This document shows positions 25,201 through 34,371 of a stretch of DNA of 64,000 bases, piece after piece. Within the stretch, counting starts at the first letter, position 1. Every line of letters begins with the position of its first letter. The translations under genes were made by a program, and so were the position numbers. The notes below the pieces were generated by a model that worked only from the letters and a program-made list of their open reading frames with translations, had not been told where the DNA came from and did no database searches. This DNA is from Saprospiraceae bacterium (GTDB lineage Bacteria > Bacteroidota > Bacteroidia > Chitinophagales > Saprospiraceae). Location: positions 1 through 64,000 of the forward strand of contig JADJJU010000019.1 of assembly GCA_016706365.1 (NCBI GenBank), written 5' to 3'.

Positions 25201-26352
25201 ATGGAAATCATGAATGATGAACAAACATTAAGATTATTTGACTTCGAAGGCAGCTCAAAAGAGGCATGGTTAAAGCTAATAGAGAAAGAAATTCAGCCGA
25301 AGACATGGCAGGATCTTAATGTTACAGTAGGAAAATCTAAAGATGTAAATGCTGCCTATCATCCTGAGGATCAAATTATAAGTAGAAATATAAGTAAAGG
25401 CGGACCTTTAAATCATTGGCTGATTGCAGAGGATTTTGATGCATTAACCAATCCAATGGAATGCAATGAACGATTACTGATTGCACTGGAATATGGATTG
25501 GAATCGCCTAATCTCCAAAAGGTGGATCCTTTTGTGAATTTGGAAATTTTATTGAAAGGAGTGATTCCTGGGTTTATTTCACTCTGCTGGGAATTACCTG
25601 AAATAGAAGCAGCAAATAAGATTTCACAATACCTTCGTTCCTCTCACACCGGGCCAAATCTGATGGAAGGTGCATTTTTACCCCGAATGACTCTCGATCA
25701 AACATTCATTTCTGATCTGAAGGAAATTCAAAATACATATAGCGAAGGCTTCAGTGAACAATACCGCTGGATTCATATTTCCACAGCTGATACAAACAAA
25801 AATGAGCCATTTAATGATGAACTGGGATTTATTTGCTTTGCCTTTCACAAGACACTAGAAATGCTTGCTGAGAACGGAATGTTGAATGAAGAGATCATTG
25901 CAAGATTTCAAATTTCATTGCATGCAGGTGATCAGTTACTCACAGAAGTTTCCAGAGTAAGAGCTTTAAGAATTTTATTGGCGAATATTCAGAAGCTTCA
26001 TGGTCTGAGTGGTCAAACTCAGGTTTTTATTCAGGGTAAAACTGATACTGCATGCTATACATCTGAGTCCAACTACAACAGAATTAAGGGGGCTTTGATA
26101 GGATGGGCATTGGCTACAGGAGGTGTAGATAGTATTAATATTGCTCCGGGGAATCTCAATCCTCCCACTGCAGAATGGGCATTCAACAGTCGGATTGCCA
26201 GAAATATTTCTCATTTATTGAGAATGGAAAGTTATATGGCTGAGGTTAATGATCCGGCTTCCGGAGCTTATTTTCTGGAGGAAATGACTAGTCAATTAGT
26301 AAAAATACCTGGAAAACACTTCAGGAAATGGATTCTATCCGAAATGTTCTAA
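25201..26352 (+). CDS. mutA: Methylmalonyl-CoA mutase small-subunit-like protein
   Basis: 383 residues resembling the small (beta) subunit of B12-dependent methylmalonyl-CoA mutase, which stabilises the catalytic MutB. Family segments are LFDFEGSSKEAWLKLIEKEI, a TIM-barrel region with FQISLHAGDQLLTEVSRVRALRILLANI, and the C-terminal NISHLLRMESYMAEVNDPASGAYFLE. The cobalamin-binding domain is degenerate or absent, as usual for this subunit, and the protein is shorter than typical MutA. The chaperone GTPase gene meaB follows after 25 bp, but no mutB is next to it. Confidence 0.88.
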   Translation: MEIMNDEQTLRLFDFEGSSKEAWLKLIEKEIQPKTWQDLNVTVGKSKDVNAAYHPEDQIISRNISKGGPLNHWLIAEDFDALTNPMECNERLLIALEYGLESPNLQKVDPFVNLEILLKGVIPGFISLCWELPEIEAANKISQYLRSSHTGPNLMEGAFLPRMTLDQTFISDLKEIQNTYSEGFSEQYRWIHISTADTNKNEPFNDELGFICFAFHKTLEMLAENGMLNEEIIARFQISLHAGDQLLTEVSRVRALRILLANIQKLHGLSGQTQVFIQGKTDTACYTSESNYNRIKGALIGWALATGGVDSINIAPGNLNPPTAEWAFNSRIARNISHLLRMESYMAEVNDPASGAYFLEEMTSQLVKIPGKHFRKWILSEMF

Positions 26353-26377
26353 CTTTATCCTGAATCAATTCCCAATT

Positions 26378-27369
26378 TTGGAACGAAAGACTTTCGATAT
26401 TCCCGCTTTAAGTGAAGCTATTTTAAAAGGTGATCGCATCGCTTTGAGCAGAGGTATCACGCTGGTTGAAAGCAGACATCCTGACCATCGTAAATCAGCT
26501 AATGATCTGGTCCGAAATTGTATTCCGGCAACAGGAAGAGCCAGAAGGATTGGAATCAGTGGAGCACCGGGAGTTGGTAAATCGACTTTTATTGAATCAT
26601 TTGGTAAGCAAATTATCCAATCCGGCTCTAAAGTGGCAGTCCTGGCTGTAGATCCAAGCAGTCCCATCAGCAAAGGAAGTATTCTGGGGGATAAAACGCG
26701 AATGGACTGGCTGAGCACAAATGAAAATGCGTATATACGTCCCAGCCCTGCCGGTGATACCCTGGGGGGAGTAGCCAGAGCGACCCGGGAAGCAATCATT
26801 CTATGTGAAGCAGCTGGCTTCGACCATGTAATTGTTGAGACTGTCGGGGTAGGGCAGAGTGAGACTGCTGTCAGAAATTTGGTAGATATTTTTGTGCTGC
26901 TTTTGCTTCCGGGAGCAGGTGATGATCTGCAGGGAATCAAGAAAGGTATCGTGGAAATGGCAGACATTATCGTCATCAATAAAGCGGATGGTGAAAATTT
27001 GAGTGCAGTTAATAAGGCAATCGGTTTTTATGCATCAGCGTTACATTTGCTTCCTTTGAAACATGAAAATTGGCAGGTTCCGGTGATGAGTTGTTCAGCA
27101 TTATTCGATACTGGAATGGAAAAAGTTCTTCAAAAAGTAATGGAATATTTTGCAAAAATTGGCTCCTTTGTGACAGAAAACAGACAGCAACAAGCAAAAT
27201 ATTGGCTCAAAGAAAGCGTTCTGGAAAAGCTGCAACAGCACTTTTCTCTCAGGAGTCGGTATCCATTTCGTTTAAAGAGATGGAAAAACAAGTGGAAAAT
27301 GGACATATCCAGCCATTTGAAGCGGCAGATCAGATTTTTGCTATTTACCTGGATGCACTAAAAAAGTAA
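26378..27369 (+). CDS. meaB: MeaB/ArgK-type GTPase chaperone of methylmalonyl-CoA mutase, frameshifted near 3' end
   Basis: MeaB loads and protects adenosylcobalamin on methylmalonyl-CoA mutase. From a TTG start: Walker A GISGAPGVGKSTF, Mg-binding AVDPSSPISKGSILGDKTRM, switch-like HVIVETVGVGQSE, and NKADGEN as the guanine-specificity motif. The reading frame breaks around 27240-27255, after LEKLQQHF. The other frame supplies the expected C-terminus SISFKEMEKQVENGHIQPFEAADQIF, giving about 330 residues. Close linkage to mutA supports the role. Confidence 0.92.
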
Positions 27370-27371
27370 AG

Positions 27372-29086
27372 TTGAATTGTAATTTATATAAGCAAGGCTT
27401 TTGCTTTGGAATTTTCTTCTTATTCATCTTCGGTCTTTCTGCGCAGGAATTGCCCGATTTCCGTTCACCAATTGATCATGCTATTCGCTTATCAGGATCT
27501 TTTGGGGAGTTGAGATCCAATCATTTTCATGCAGGAATTGATCTGAAATCAACTAAGGGGATCTCAGGAGATCCGCTATATTCCATTTCAGAAGGATATA
27601 TCTACAGAGTCATGTTGCATCCCACGGGATATGGCAATGCATTGATTATCAGGCATGACAACGGTTATACATCCGTGTATGCGCATATGGACAGATTCGA
27701 AATCAATCTGGGCATCAAGATTCTGGCAGCACAATATGAAACACGATCTTATGTGATGGATTATTATCCTGAACCCAATTCCTGGCGTGTATCTAAAGGA
27801 CAGTTGATTGGTTATATGGGCAATACCGGATATTCGTTTGGTCCCCATTTGCATTTTGAAATCAGAAGGACTGAGGACGATATGCTTTTCAATCCCCTCA
27901 TGTTTGGTTATGAAATAGTTGATAATGTGCCTCCTATAATGGATGTGTTTCGCTGGTATGCCTTAGATTCTACCAGACAGGAATTGAAAGCAGGAAATTT
28001 GAAACTTATTAAGAAAAATGGGGGATATGCTCCCGTCAAGGATACTCTGCTCATTCCGGGGGATTATGCTGCATTGAGCTTATCAACCATAGATTTTATG
28101 ACAGGCGTCGCAAATCGGAATGGAGTTTATAAGCTGGAGCTGTATGTAGATGATACCCTCCATTATCACTACCAGATGGATTCATTTCTACGAAAAGACA
28201 CCCGATATCTGAATGCTCATACAGATTACAACGAATATTTTTACAATAAAAAGTATTTCCACAGGCTTCACAAATTACCCGGTAACAATATAAATCTCTA
28301 TCCGTACCTGCGTAATGATGGCGTATTTCCGGTGGATTCAGGGACTTACAGGACTGTGAAAATGGTCTCATATGATTACCTGAATAATAGTTCCACAGCC
28401 ACTATGCTTATTGGAAGAGATACGGCAACAGCTTTATTTAAACCACCTAAACACACACATGTGCCAGACCGAATACACCATATCATTATCTCTTCCCAGG
28501 ATGTGAATTGATTATTCCGGAGAATATGTACTATGAACGCACTTATATGCAATTGTCCAACCAAATAGAGAAAACGCACAATGCTCAGTCACAAGCCCTT
28601 GTGATTCTAAATGGGAGGGAGCCGCTACACGGATTTTATGAAATGAGGTTTGAGGCAGGACATATCCCGGATTCATTGAAGTCAAAATCATTTATAGGCT
28701 CACGCAATGGTAATTCTATTTCAAACTATGGTGGAGCATGGACCGGAGATATAATATTTACTAAAGCAAGATCAAATGGTCGTTTCGCAGTATATATTGA
28801 TACCGTCCCACCTAAGATTAAGGCTGTCAAATTTCAGGCCGGAAAGAGCAAGTTGCAAAATTTTAGTTTCAATTTTTCAGACAATTATGCCAGGGCAGGA
28901 GATGCAGAAAAATGGCAGATTGATGTGTTCCTAAATGGTGAATGGTTTCTGGCCAAATACAATGGACGAAGCAATAATATTTCCGTGCCATTAGCCACTC
29001 TTCCCAAAGGTAAAAATCACCTTAAAATCGACATCACAGATAGTATGGGGAATGTGGGGAGCTGGGAGAGTGAGTTTGTGAGGTAG
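27372..29086 (+). CDS. Secreted M23 (LytM-type) peptidase, frameshifted
   Basis: A peptidoglycan-endopeptidase-like protein of about 571 residues. It has a signal peptide (CFGIFFLFIFGLSAQ) and then the M23 zinc site: HFHAGIDLKS (first His and Asp) and GPHLHFE (last His). A long beta-rich C-terminal region follows, with an Ig-like domain near the end (DTVPPKIKAVKFQAGK). The frame changes between about 28460 and 28508; the second frame reads YHYLFPGCELIIPENMYYERTY without a break. A TTG start 2 bp after meaB is used. The shared direction suggests read-through from mutA-meaB, though function is unrelated. Confidence 0.88.
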
Positions 29087-29198
29087 ATAGCATTAGAACA
29101 GCCGTTTATGCGGTTAATCGTGAAAGGAGAATTCTGAATTCAGAAGAAGCGGAATCCTTGTACAAGAGCAAGATATAAAGAGCGTAACTACTGCAGAG

Positions 29199-29312
29199 GT
29201 GATGCCTTTCTGCGCCTGCGGCTTGAAAGGTGATGTTTTTTCATGGGACAAGCCATGAAAAAGTGATGTCTTGCAACTTTTTCAGCTTCGCTTCATAAGT
29301 TGCAAGGTGATG
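29199..29312 (+). repeat. Hairpin array C (GTGATG subfamily)
   Basis: GTGATG separators at 29199, 29230, 29263 and 29307. Hairpin 1: CCTTTC-tgcgcctgcggctt-GAAAGG. Hairpin 2: TTTTTTCATGG-gacaag-CCATGAAAAA. Hairpin 3: CTTGCAACTT with loop ttcagcttcgcttcat closing on AAGTTGCAAG. Compared with array B, loops are nearly the same while stems 1 and 3 differ and remain paired. Confidence 0.9.
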
Positions 29313-29347
29313 AATGTTCCAAAAAACTGATGGGTAGCTTCTTCCCG

Positions 29348-29394
29348 GCTGCACAGCCAGAGGCCAGGAGCCAGAAGCTAGAGGCTGGCTGTTA
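29348..29394 (-). repeat. AACAGCC/heptamer unit overlapping the 3' end of miaA
   Basis: On the minus strand: AACAGCC-AG, CCTCTAG, CTTCTGG, CTCCTGG, CCTCTGG, CTGTG. The unit begins inside the miaA reading frame, codes its last residues and provides its TAG stop within CCTCTAG. Confidence 0.85.
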
Positions 29395-30311
29395 CTTCTG
29401 ACGCTATTTCATCCTCAATATACGCAACAATTCCCTTCAAATCTTCAGGAGAAAATCCTCTTCCAGGAATATATTTCCTTATCCAGGTTTCCTGGCGCTT
29501 GGCATAATTTCTGGAATGTTGTTTGATTTTTTCAATGGCCTCCTGCAAAGTATATTTTCCATCATAATGATCAAACATCTCAGTATAGCCGACAGTCTTG
29601 AGAGCGTTTAAATGCCTGAATTTTAACAATTCTTCTGCTTCAGAAAGTAGTCCTTTTTTTCAGAAAATGCTCAACCCTTTGATTAATTCTGCTATATAAC
29701 ATGGCCCGATCCATTTCGAGTTTAATATAAATAGTCTTGAATGGTCTTTGAAGCGCATTTCCGGATCTGAATGAGCTGAATGGCTTATCTGTATGCCTTA
29801 TGACTGAAAGTGCTCTGATGATGCGCTGCGGATTATTCTGGTCGACTTCTTTGAAATATTGCGGGTCCTTTTCTTCTAATTCCCTGAGCAATATTTCCAT
29901 TCCATTTTCCAACAATTCCTGATTCAGGGATTCAACCAATTCTACAGGGATTTCGGGAAATTTATCAAGTCCTTCTGTTAGCGCTTTAATATAAAGTCCA
30001 GAGCCTCCACTAACAATTACAACACTATGTGTTTGAAATAGCACTCCTAACCGTTCTATTGATTCCTGCTCAAATTTGCCTACATCATAATCCTTATGAA
30101 TGGAGAGGGAATTGATGAAATGATGCCTTACAGCAGCAAGCTCTTCCGGTTCAGGTTTTGCTGTTGCTGCATTAGTTTCAATATAAAACTGACGGCTGTC
30201 CGAAGAGATGATTTCTGTTTTATAATGTTGAGCCAGTTGAACAGCTACAGCCGTTTTTCCTACAGCAGTAGGACCACAAACTACAATCAGATATTTTGAG
30301 TGAGAATTCAT
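29378..30311 (-). CDS. miaA: tRNA dimethylallyltransferase MiaA, frameshifted
   Basis: MiaA transfers dimethylallyl to A37 of UNN-reading tRNAs. The first frame shows CGPTAVGKTAVAVQLA (P-loop), ISSDSRQFY, DYDVGKFEQ, VSGGSGLYIKAL and NPQRIIRALSV. It breaks at a run of seven T (29654-29660, + strand). Removing one base joins FLKKGLLSEAEELLKFRHLNALKTVGYTE and the terminal KRQETWIRKYIPG, giving the expected 310 residues. The last residues and the stop come from a repeat unit. A TACTTTTG box lies so close to the ATG that the mRNA may be nearly leaderless. Confidence 0.93.
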
Positions 30312-30316
30312 TTCAG

Positions 30317-30324
30317 CAAAAGTA
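30317..30324 (-). promoter_or_regulatory. Candidate -7 box of miaA
   Basis: TACTTTTG on the minus strand ends 6 bp before the miaA ATG and matches TAnnTTTG. No clear -33 box is seen. Confidence 0.45.
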
Positions 30325-30463
30325 AGCTTTTAAATGTAGCCGAAAATGCAGACTCAAATAATGCTGTAGCTTGGTGGATGACATAACTAGAACCATTATG
30401 TTGATAAATAAACTTTGGAGTTGCATTAGTTCGTGGGAGGAAGCAGCTTTGTCGTAGCGGGCG

Positions 30464-30573
30464 GTGACGCCCCTTGCCGGCTCCGCCTTGCAAGGGGTGA
30501 CGTGTTTTGCCTGCGGCAAAAGGTGACATTCATGTCATCTTCGATGCCATGAGTGACCCCCGCATAAGTGACA
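30464..30573 (+). repeat. Hairpin array H (GTGAC subfamily)
   Basis: GTGACG/A/C separators at 30464, 30497, 30523, 30553 and 30568. Hairpin 1: CCCCTTGC-cggctccgcctt-GCAAGGGG. Hairpin 2: TTTTGCC-tgc-GGCAAAA. Hairpin 3: TCATG, a 13-nt loop, CATGA. Same order as array A read on the minus strand; stem 1 differs in length and sequence. Confidence 0.85.
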
Positions 30574-30600
30574 TTTTTCAACACTGACCCGGAAAGCAGA

Positions 30601-30739
30601 GATCATTTTGCCTCAGGCAAAATGATCAGGATATTTTAACCTCCGTAACCTAATCATGCAGTTTTGCCTCAGGCAAAATTAATGTCCAATTTGAAAAGCC
30701 TCCATCCTACCTGCGTCTGGAAATTTTGCCGTAGGCAAA
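30601..30739. repeat. Three TTTTGCC-NNN-GGCAAAA palindromes
   Basis: GATCATTTTGCC-tca and its complement (30601-30627, 12-bp stem), TTTTGCC-tca-GGCAAAA (30662-30678) and TTTGCC-gta-GGCAAA (30725-30739). They are free copies of hairpin 2 of the GTGAC arrays. Confidence 0.85.
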
Positions 30740-30754
30740 GTCAGGTTCCAGAAC

Positions 30755-30910
30755 GTCACCTCTGTATTTTTCAAGGCAAAGCGAAAAATAACAAGGCGTC
30801 TACTTTACTGCGTAGCAGTGAAAGGCGTCACCCTGGCCAGGCGCAGCGTGCCGGGCGTCTCCCTTGGCGGCGCCTGTCTTGTATCAAACTAGCATTGCCA
30901 GGGCGCCACC
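30755..30910 (-). repeat. Hairpin array H2 (GCGTCACC-type separators)
   Basis: Separators GTCACC (30755), GCGTCTA (30796), GCGTCACC (30825), GCGTCTCC (30855) and GCGCCACC (30903). Stems are TATTTTTC/GAAAAATA, CTTTACTG/CAGTGAAAG and CTGGC/GCCGG around caggcgcagcgt, then a longer imperfect one. A divergent member of the GTGAC subfamily. Confidence 0.75.
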
Positions 30911-31014
30911 GGACGTTAAGCTAGTGATTCATGTTCTTCGATGCCGGTGTCCCCCTTACGTTGAATTTACTTTAATTTTAAATTCATTAAAGTTTGCGTG
31001 GTCATCACTTGATA

Positions 31015-32946
31015 TCAGTCCAGGATTTCATACTCAGTACGTCGGTTCTGAGCTCTGCCTGATTCAGAATTGTTGTCTGCAATAGGTTTTGAAGAGCCAA
31101 ATCCTTTAAATTGCATACGGGATGCATCAATTCCCAGTTTGATTAAATAGTCATATACAGATTTTGCTCTTGCCTGAGAAAGCGGAAGATTGACATTGTC
31201 TCCTCCCACATTATCTGTATGCCCGTTAATCCTGACTTTTACTGCAGGATTCTCTTTGAGAAAAGTTGATAGCTTATCCAGTTCGAAATGTGATATTTTC
31301 TGAAGGGAGGCTGATCCCGTTTCGTAGAATACATTATTTAAAACCACAGGTTTGGCGGCCGCAGCGGAAGTATCTTTAATTGGTTGTAAAAATAATGTGA
31401 CAGACGGAATGTCGTCCTTGTTGTAATCAGCCGGTATATCAAAGTGCAGGGAAGCAAACATATATCCGGGATTGCTGGATTGAACAGCATACTTTAGCCC
31501 TTTCTGTAGAAGTACGAGGGCCTCTCCTGAATCATTTGTCATGTATTTGCCGGCCTGCATTCCTGTAAGCAAGTCAATCACCTCTATCACCCCTGAAATT
31601 GGCAAAGAATCCAGCTGTGCTTTAAGATAAATCTTACTGTATGATGCAGGTTTGGCTTTGACTTCTTCAGGTAATTGAACTGTATACAAATCCGCCTTGA
31701 CAATATTTTGTGAATTATCTTCTTCAAGTCTGGTTAAAATGGCCGTTTTCCCGTCAATACTCACGGCAAGGCCACTTTCATCTCCCTTTGAATTGATTCC
31801 TGATCCGAGATTGATTGGAATGCTCCATTTTTTATCTACTTGCTTTGAACTCATAAACAAATCAAAACCACCAAAACCCGCATGGCCTTCGGAAGAAAAA
31901 TATAATGTTTGACCATCAAAATGAATCAAAGGAGTCAGTTCATTTCCATCAGAATTGATGATTGATCCTGCATTCTGTGCTTTTCCCCATTTGCCATCAG
32001 CAGATCTTAAACTAAACCAGATATCGTTGTCCCCAAATCCGTCCGGTCTGTTACTTACAAAATAAAGTGTGTTGCCATCCGGTGACAACGAGGGTTGTGA
32101 ATCCCAGGAATTACCGTTGACATTCTGGCCTAGATTTACCGGGTAGCCCCAGATTCCTTCTTTTTCTACGACCTCGTACAAATCACATCCACCGAACCCT
32201 TCTTTATCATTGCAGAGTGCAAAGATAATTTTCTTCCCATCTGCGCTTATACATATCGCTCCTTCATTATTAGGAGAGTTCAGACTTTCAAGGCTTGCAG
32301 CGGATTCCCATTTCCCTTGTTCATCCTTATATGTAATATAAAAATCTTCCTGCTGCTGAATTCTCCTGGTAAAGATCAGAGTTTTCCCGTCTGCTGTCAG
32401 CGTGGGCAAATACTCAGGATGTTCCGAATTAATAGCTTCTCCGAACTTGTTCCAGCTTAGATCGGCCTCCATTTTAGGATTACTGAGATAAAACAGCGCA
32501 TCTCTCTTAAATTTTCTGGCTTTATGGGCGAGATTTGTACTGAGCTCCGGTTGATTAAGTGTTTTTTCAAACCAGACGGCTGCACTGTCATACATATTTT
32601 GTTCCCAGTAGGCCTGCCCTACCGTAAAATGAATCGAGGGCGTAGCATCTTTCTTGAGCGCCAGGCCCGTCTTGAAATTTTGTACAGCTAATTGAAAGGA
32701 ATCCAACTTAAAATACACAGCTCCTAAATCAAAATAAGCCACAACGAGTTTTGGATCGCTCTTAATCGCTTTCTCAAAATCTAAAATAGCGTCTGAAGTT
32801 TTGCCTTCTTTTCTGGCTTTAATACCTGATTTCCAATGCTTTTGGGCAGCAGTCTCCACTTTTGGTTTTTTCTTCTTTCCTGATTGAGCAGAAACTTGTG
32901 ATAGACCAAAAAATAAAACGGAAATAAGGATTAGTAAAAGACGCAT
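31015..32946 (-). CDS. PorE-like protein: TPR, PD40 propeller, carboxypeptidase-regulatory and OmpA domains
   Basis: 643 residues from the ATG at 32946, giving the signal peptide RLLLILISVLFFGLSQVSAQ; upstream in-frame ATGs would spoil it. Order: TPR repeats (about 30-150: AILDFEKAIKSDPKLVVAYFDLG), a PD40/WD40-like propeller with repeated LSPDGNTLYFVSNR-type blades (180-420), a short beta domain (about 440-520) and a C-terminal OmpA domain with RINGHTDNVGGDNVNLPLSQARAKSVYDYL. This is the layout of PorE, the peptidoglycan-binding component of the type IX secretion system. Many paralogs exist, so the T9SS role is inferred. Gene directly follows the TPR gene. Confidence 0.85.
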   Translation of the reverse strand: MRLLLILISVLFFGLSQVSAQSGKKKKPKVETAAQKHWKSGIKARKEGKTSDAILDFEKAIKSDPKLVVAYFDLGAVYFKLDSFQLAVQNFKTGLALKKDATPSIHFTVGQAYWEQNMYDSAAVWFEKTLNQPELSTNLAHKARKFKRDALFYLSNPKMEADLSWNKFGEAINSEHPEYLPTLTADGKTLIFTRRIQQQEDFYITYKDEQGKWESAASLESLNSPNNEGAICISADGKKIIFALCNDKEGFGGCDLYEVVEKEGIWGYPVNLGQNVNGNSWDSQPSLSPDGNTLYFVSNRPDGFGDNDIWFSLRSADGKWGKAQNAGSIINSDGNELTPLIHFDGQTLYFSSEGHAGFGGFDLFMSSKQVDKKWSIPINLGSGINSKGDESGLAVSIDGKTAILTRLEEDNSQNIVKADLYTVQLPEEVKAKPASYSKIYLKAQLDSLPISGVIEVIDLLTGMQAGKYMTNDSGEALVLLQKGLKYAVQSSNPGYMFASLHFDIPADYNKDDIPSVTLFLQPIKDTSAAAAKPVVLNNVFYETGSASLQKISHFELDKLSTFLKENPAVKVRINGHTDNVGGDNVNLPLSQARAKSVYDYLIKLGIDASRMQFKGFGSSKPIADNNSESGRAQNRRTEYEILD

Positions 32947-32999
32947 GTTCATTTGGATTACATGACATAAACGTCCTCTACATGTTATGGCGTACAATA

Positions 33000-34011
33000 T
33001 CAGACCTGAACTTTACCTGCATAGCCCATTTTTTGAGCTTTTTCCAGATCTACATTGAATCCTGAATTTCCTGCTCTTTTCTTAGCCATTCCACGATAGT
33101 ATAGACAGGCAGCTTCTGAAACCAGAGGATCTCCGTCCTTAACTTTCAATGCTTCATCAAATGCATCGATGGCATAGTCGTATTGCTCCATTTCCATCCA
33201 GCAAACTCCCATATGGTGGTAAGCTTCCCTTTTGTATGGAGTAAGCGGCATTTCTGTGCTGAAATTTTTACCAACAAATAATTTCAGTTCTTTGATAGCA
33301 TCTTCGAAGGCTCCTAAATCGATCAGGCAACGGCTTTTTCCAAGTCTGGCCAACCAATGAGTCTGCTGCAATGCCAGAGAATTTTTTAACAGATGTTTCA
33401 AAATCAAGCAATGAACGTTCCGTTTCCTGCAGATGATAATACACCATTGCCCTCCAGTAATGTGCTTTATAAGCACCCGGATAAATGGCGATTGCTCTGT
33501 TTAAATCTGCTTTCGCTTCTTCCCACTGACACATGTGCATCATAACTCTGCCTCTGTACTCTAATGCCTCAACGTGTGCATCATAGGTATGAATTGCTTC
33601 GTTGAGTGCTGTGAGAGCTTCACTCCAATTAGGATTCTTTGACTTAATACAGGCTTCACCTTTTTTATATTCAGAAACAGCCAGTTTTTCGTTATCAGGT
33701 GATATGATATTCTTGCGATGAATGACACCGTTTTCTGACTGATAAACTTCTATTTGTCCTGATATAGCGTAGGATGCCAGATATTCCAAACCCTCAACAG
33801 TTGTTTTCCAGGTTTTGTCGTTCCATTGGAAGACTAATCTGGGTATAGAGAAGATAAATGTTTCATCATCAAAGTATTCAGGGTCTTTGAGCCCAAATTC
33901 TCCTTTGTAATATGCATCTAATCTTAGATCAAATAATTTTTTCACCTTTCCATAACTGGCGGCATTTCCGAAATCTAAGCGGCCCTGCAATATGGTTTTA
34001 CGCTGGCTCAT
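33000..34011 (-). CDS. TPR-repeat protein, frameshifted
   Basis: About 336 residues after correction. Residues 1-105 are a non-TPR N-terminal region (LQGRLDFGNAASYGKVKKLFDLRLDAYY) with no family I recognise. Residues 105-330 are TPR repeats: WSEALTALNEAIHTYDAHVEALEYRGR, WEEAKADLNRAIAIYPGAYKAHYWRAM, FEDAIKELKLFVG and YDYAIDAFDEALKVKDGDP. The frame breaks in an A6 run (33382-33387); removing one base joins the parts. No signal peptide, so likely cytoplasmic. It precedes the PorE-like gene by about 50 bp and is probably co-transcribed. Confidence 0.82.
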
Positions 34012-34371
34012 TTTTTTCCTTTTTTTTTGCGGACGATACTACATTAATCTTGCCAAAGTCATCCAACAATGGCAATCGGTTAAATAAAAAAAGTGTTTTG
34101 AAATAGTACGGGAGGTTAAAGTTCGCCAATTCCACTGCGATTTTCAACTATTTGATTGATTATCAACATATTTTTATTTTATTAATCTGAATCAGGCACA
34201 TCCTGCTCAAAATTAATGAATGTAATATTGTCGATTGACAAGGATAAATATTGCCTTTATGCAACAGTTCCAACTATATATGTCTCACATCTGTCTACGT
34301 ACCAAATCACTTAATTTCGCCGATTATTGTGCGAATCATGATTTAAAACAAGCACAGGAGGTGAATAGTTT
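34012..34371. other. AT-rich spacer without recognised features
   Basis: About 360 bp between the S8 protease 3' end and the TPR gene start. I see no hairpin, repeat family member or convincing gene; it probably contains the promoter of the TPR/PorE-like unit. Confidence 0.5.

Noticed and set aside
30664..31085. Two open frames over the repeat region upstream of the PorE-like gene's 3' end
   Set aside because: They run across hairpin arrays and palindromes; no start context or protein-like sequence.
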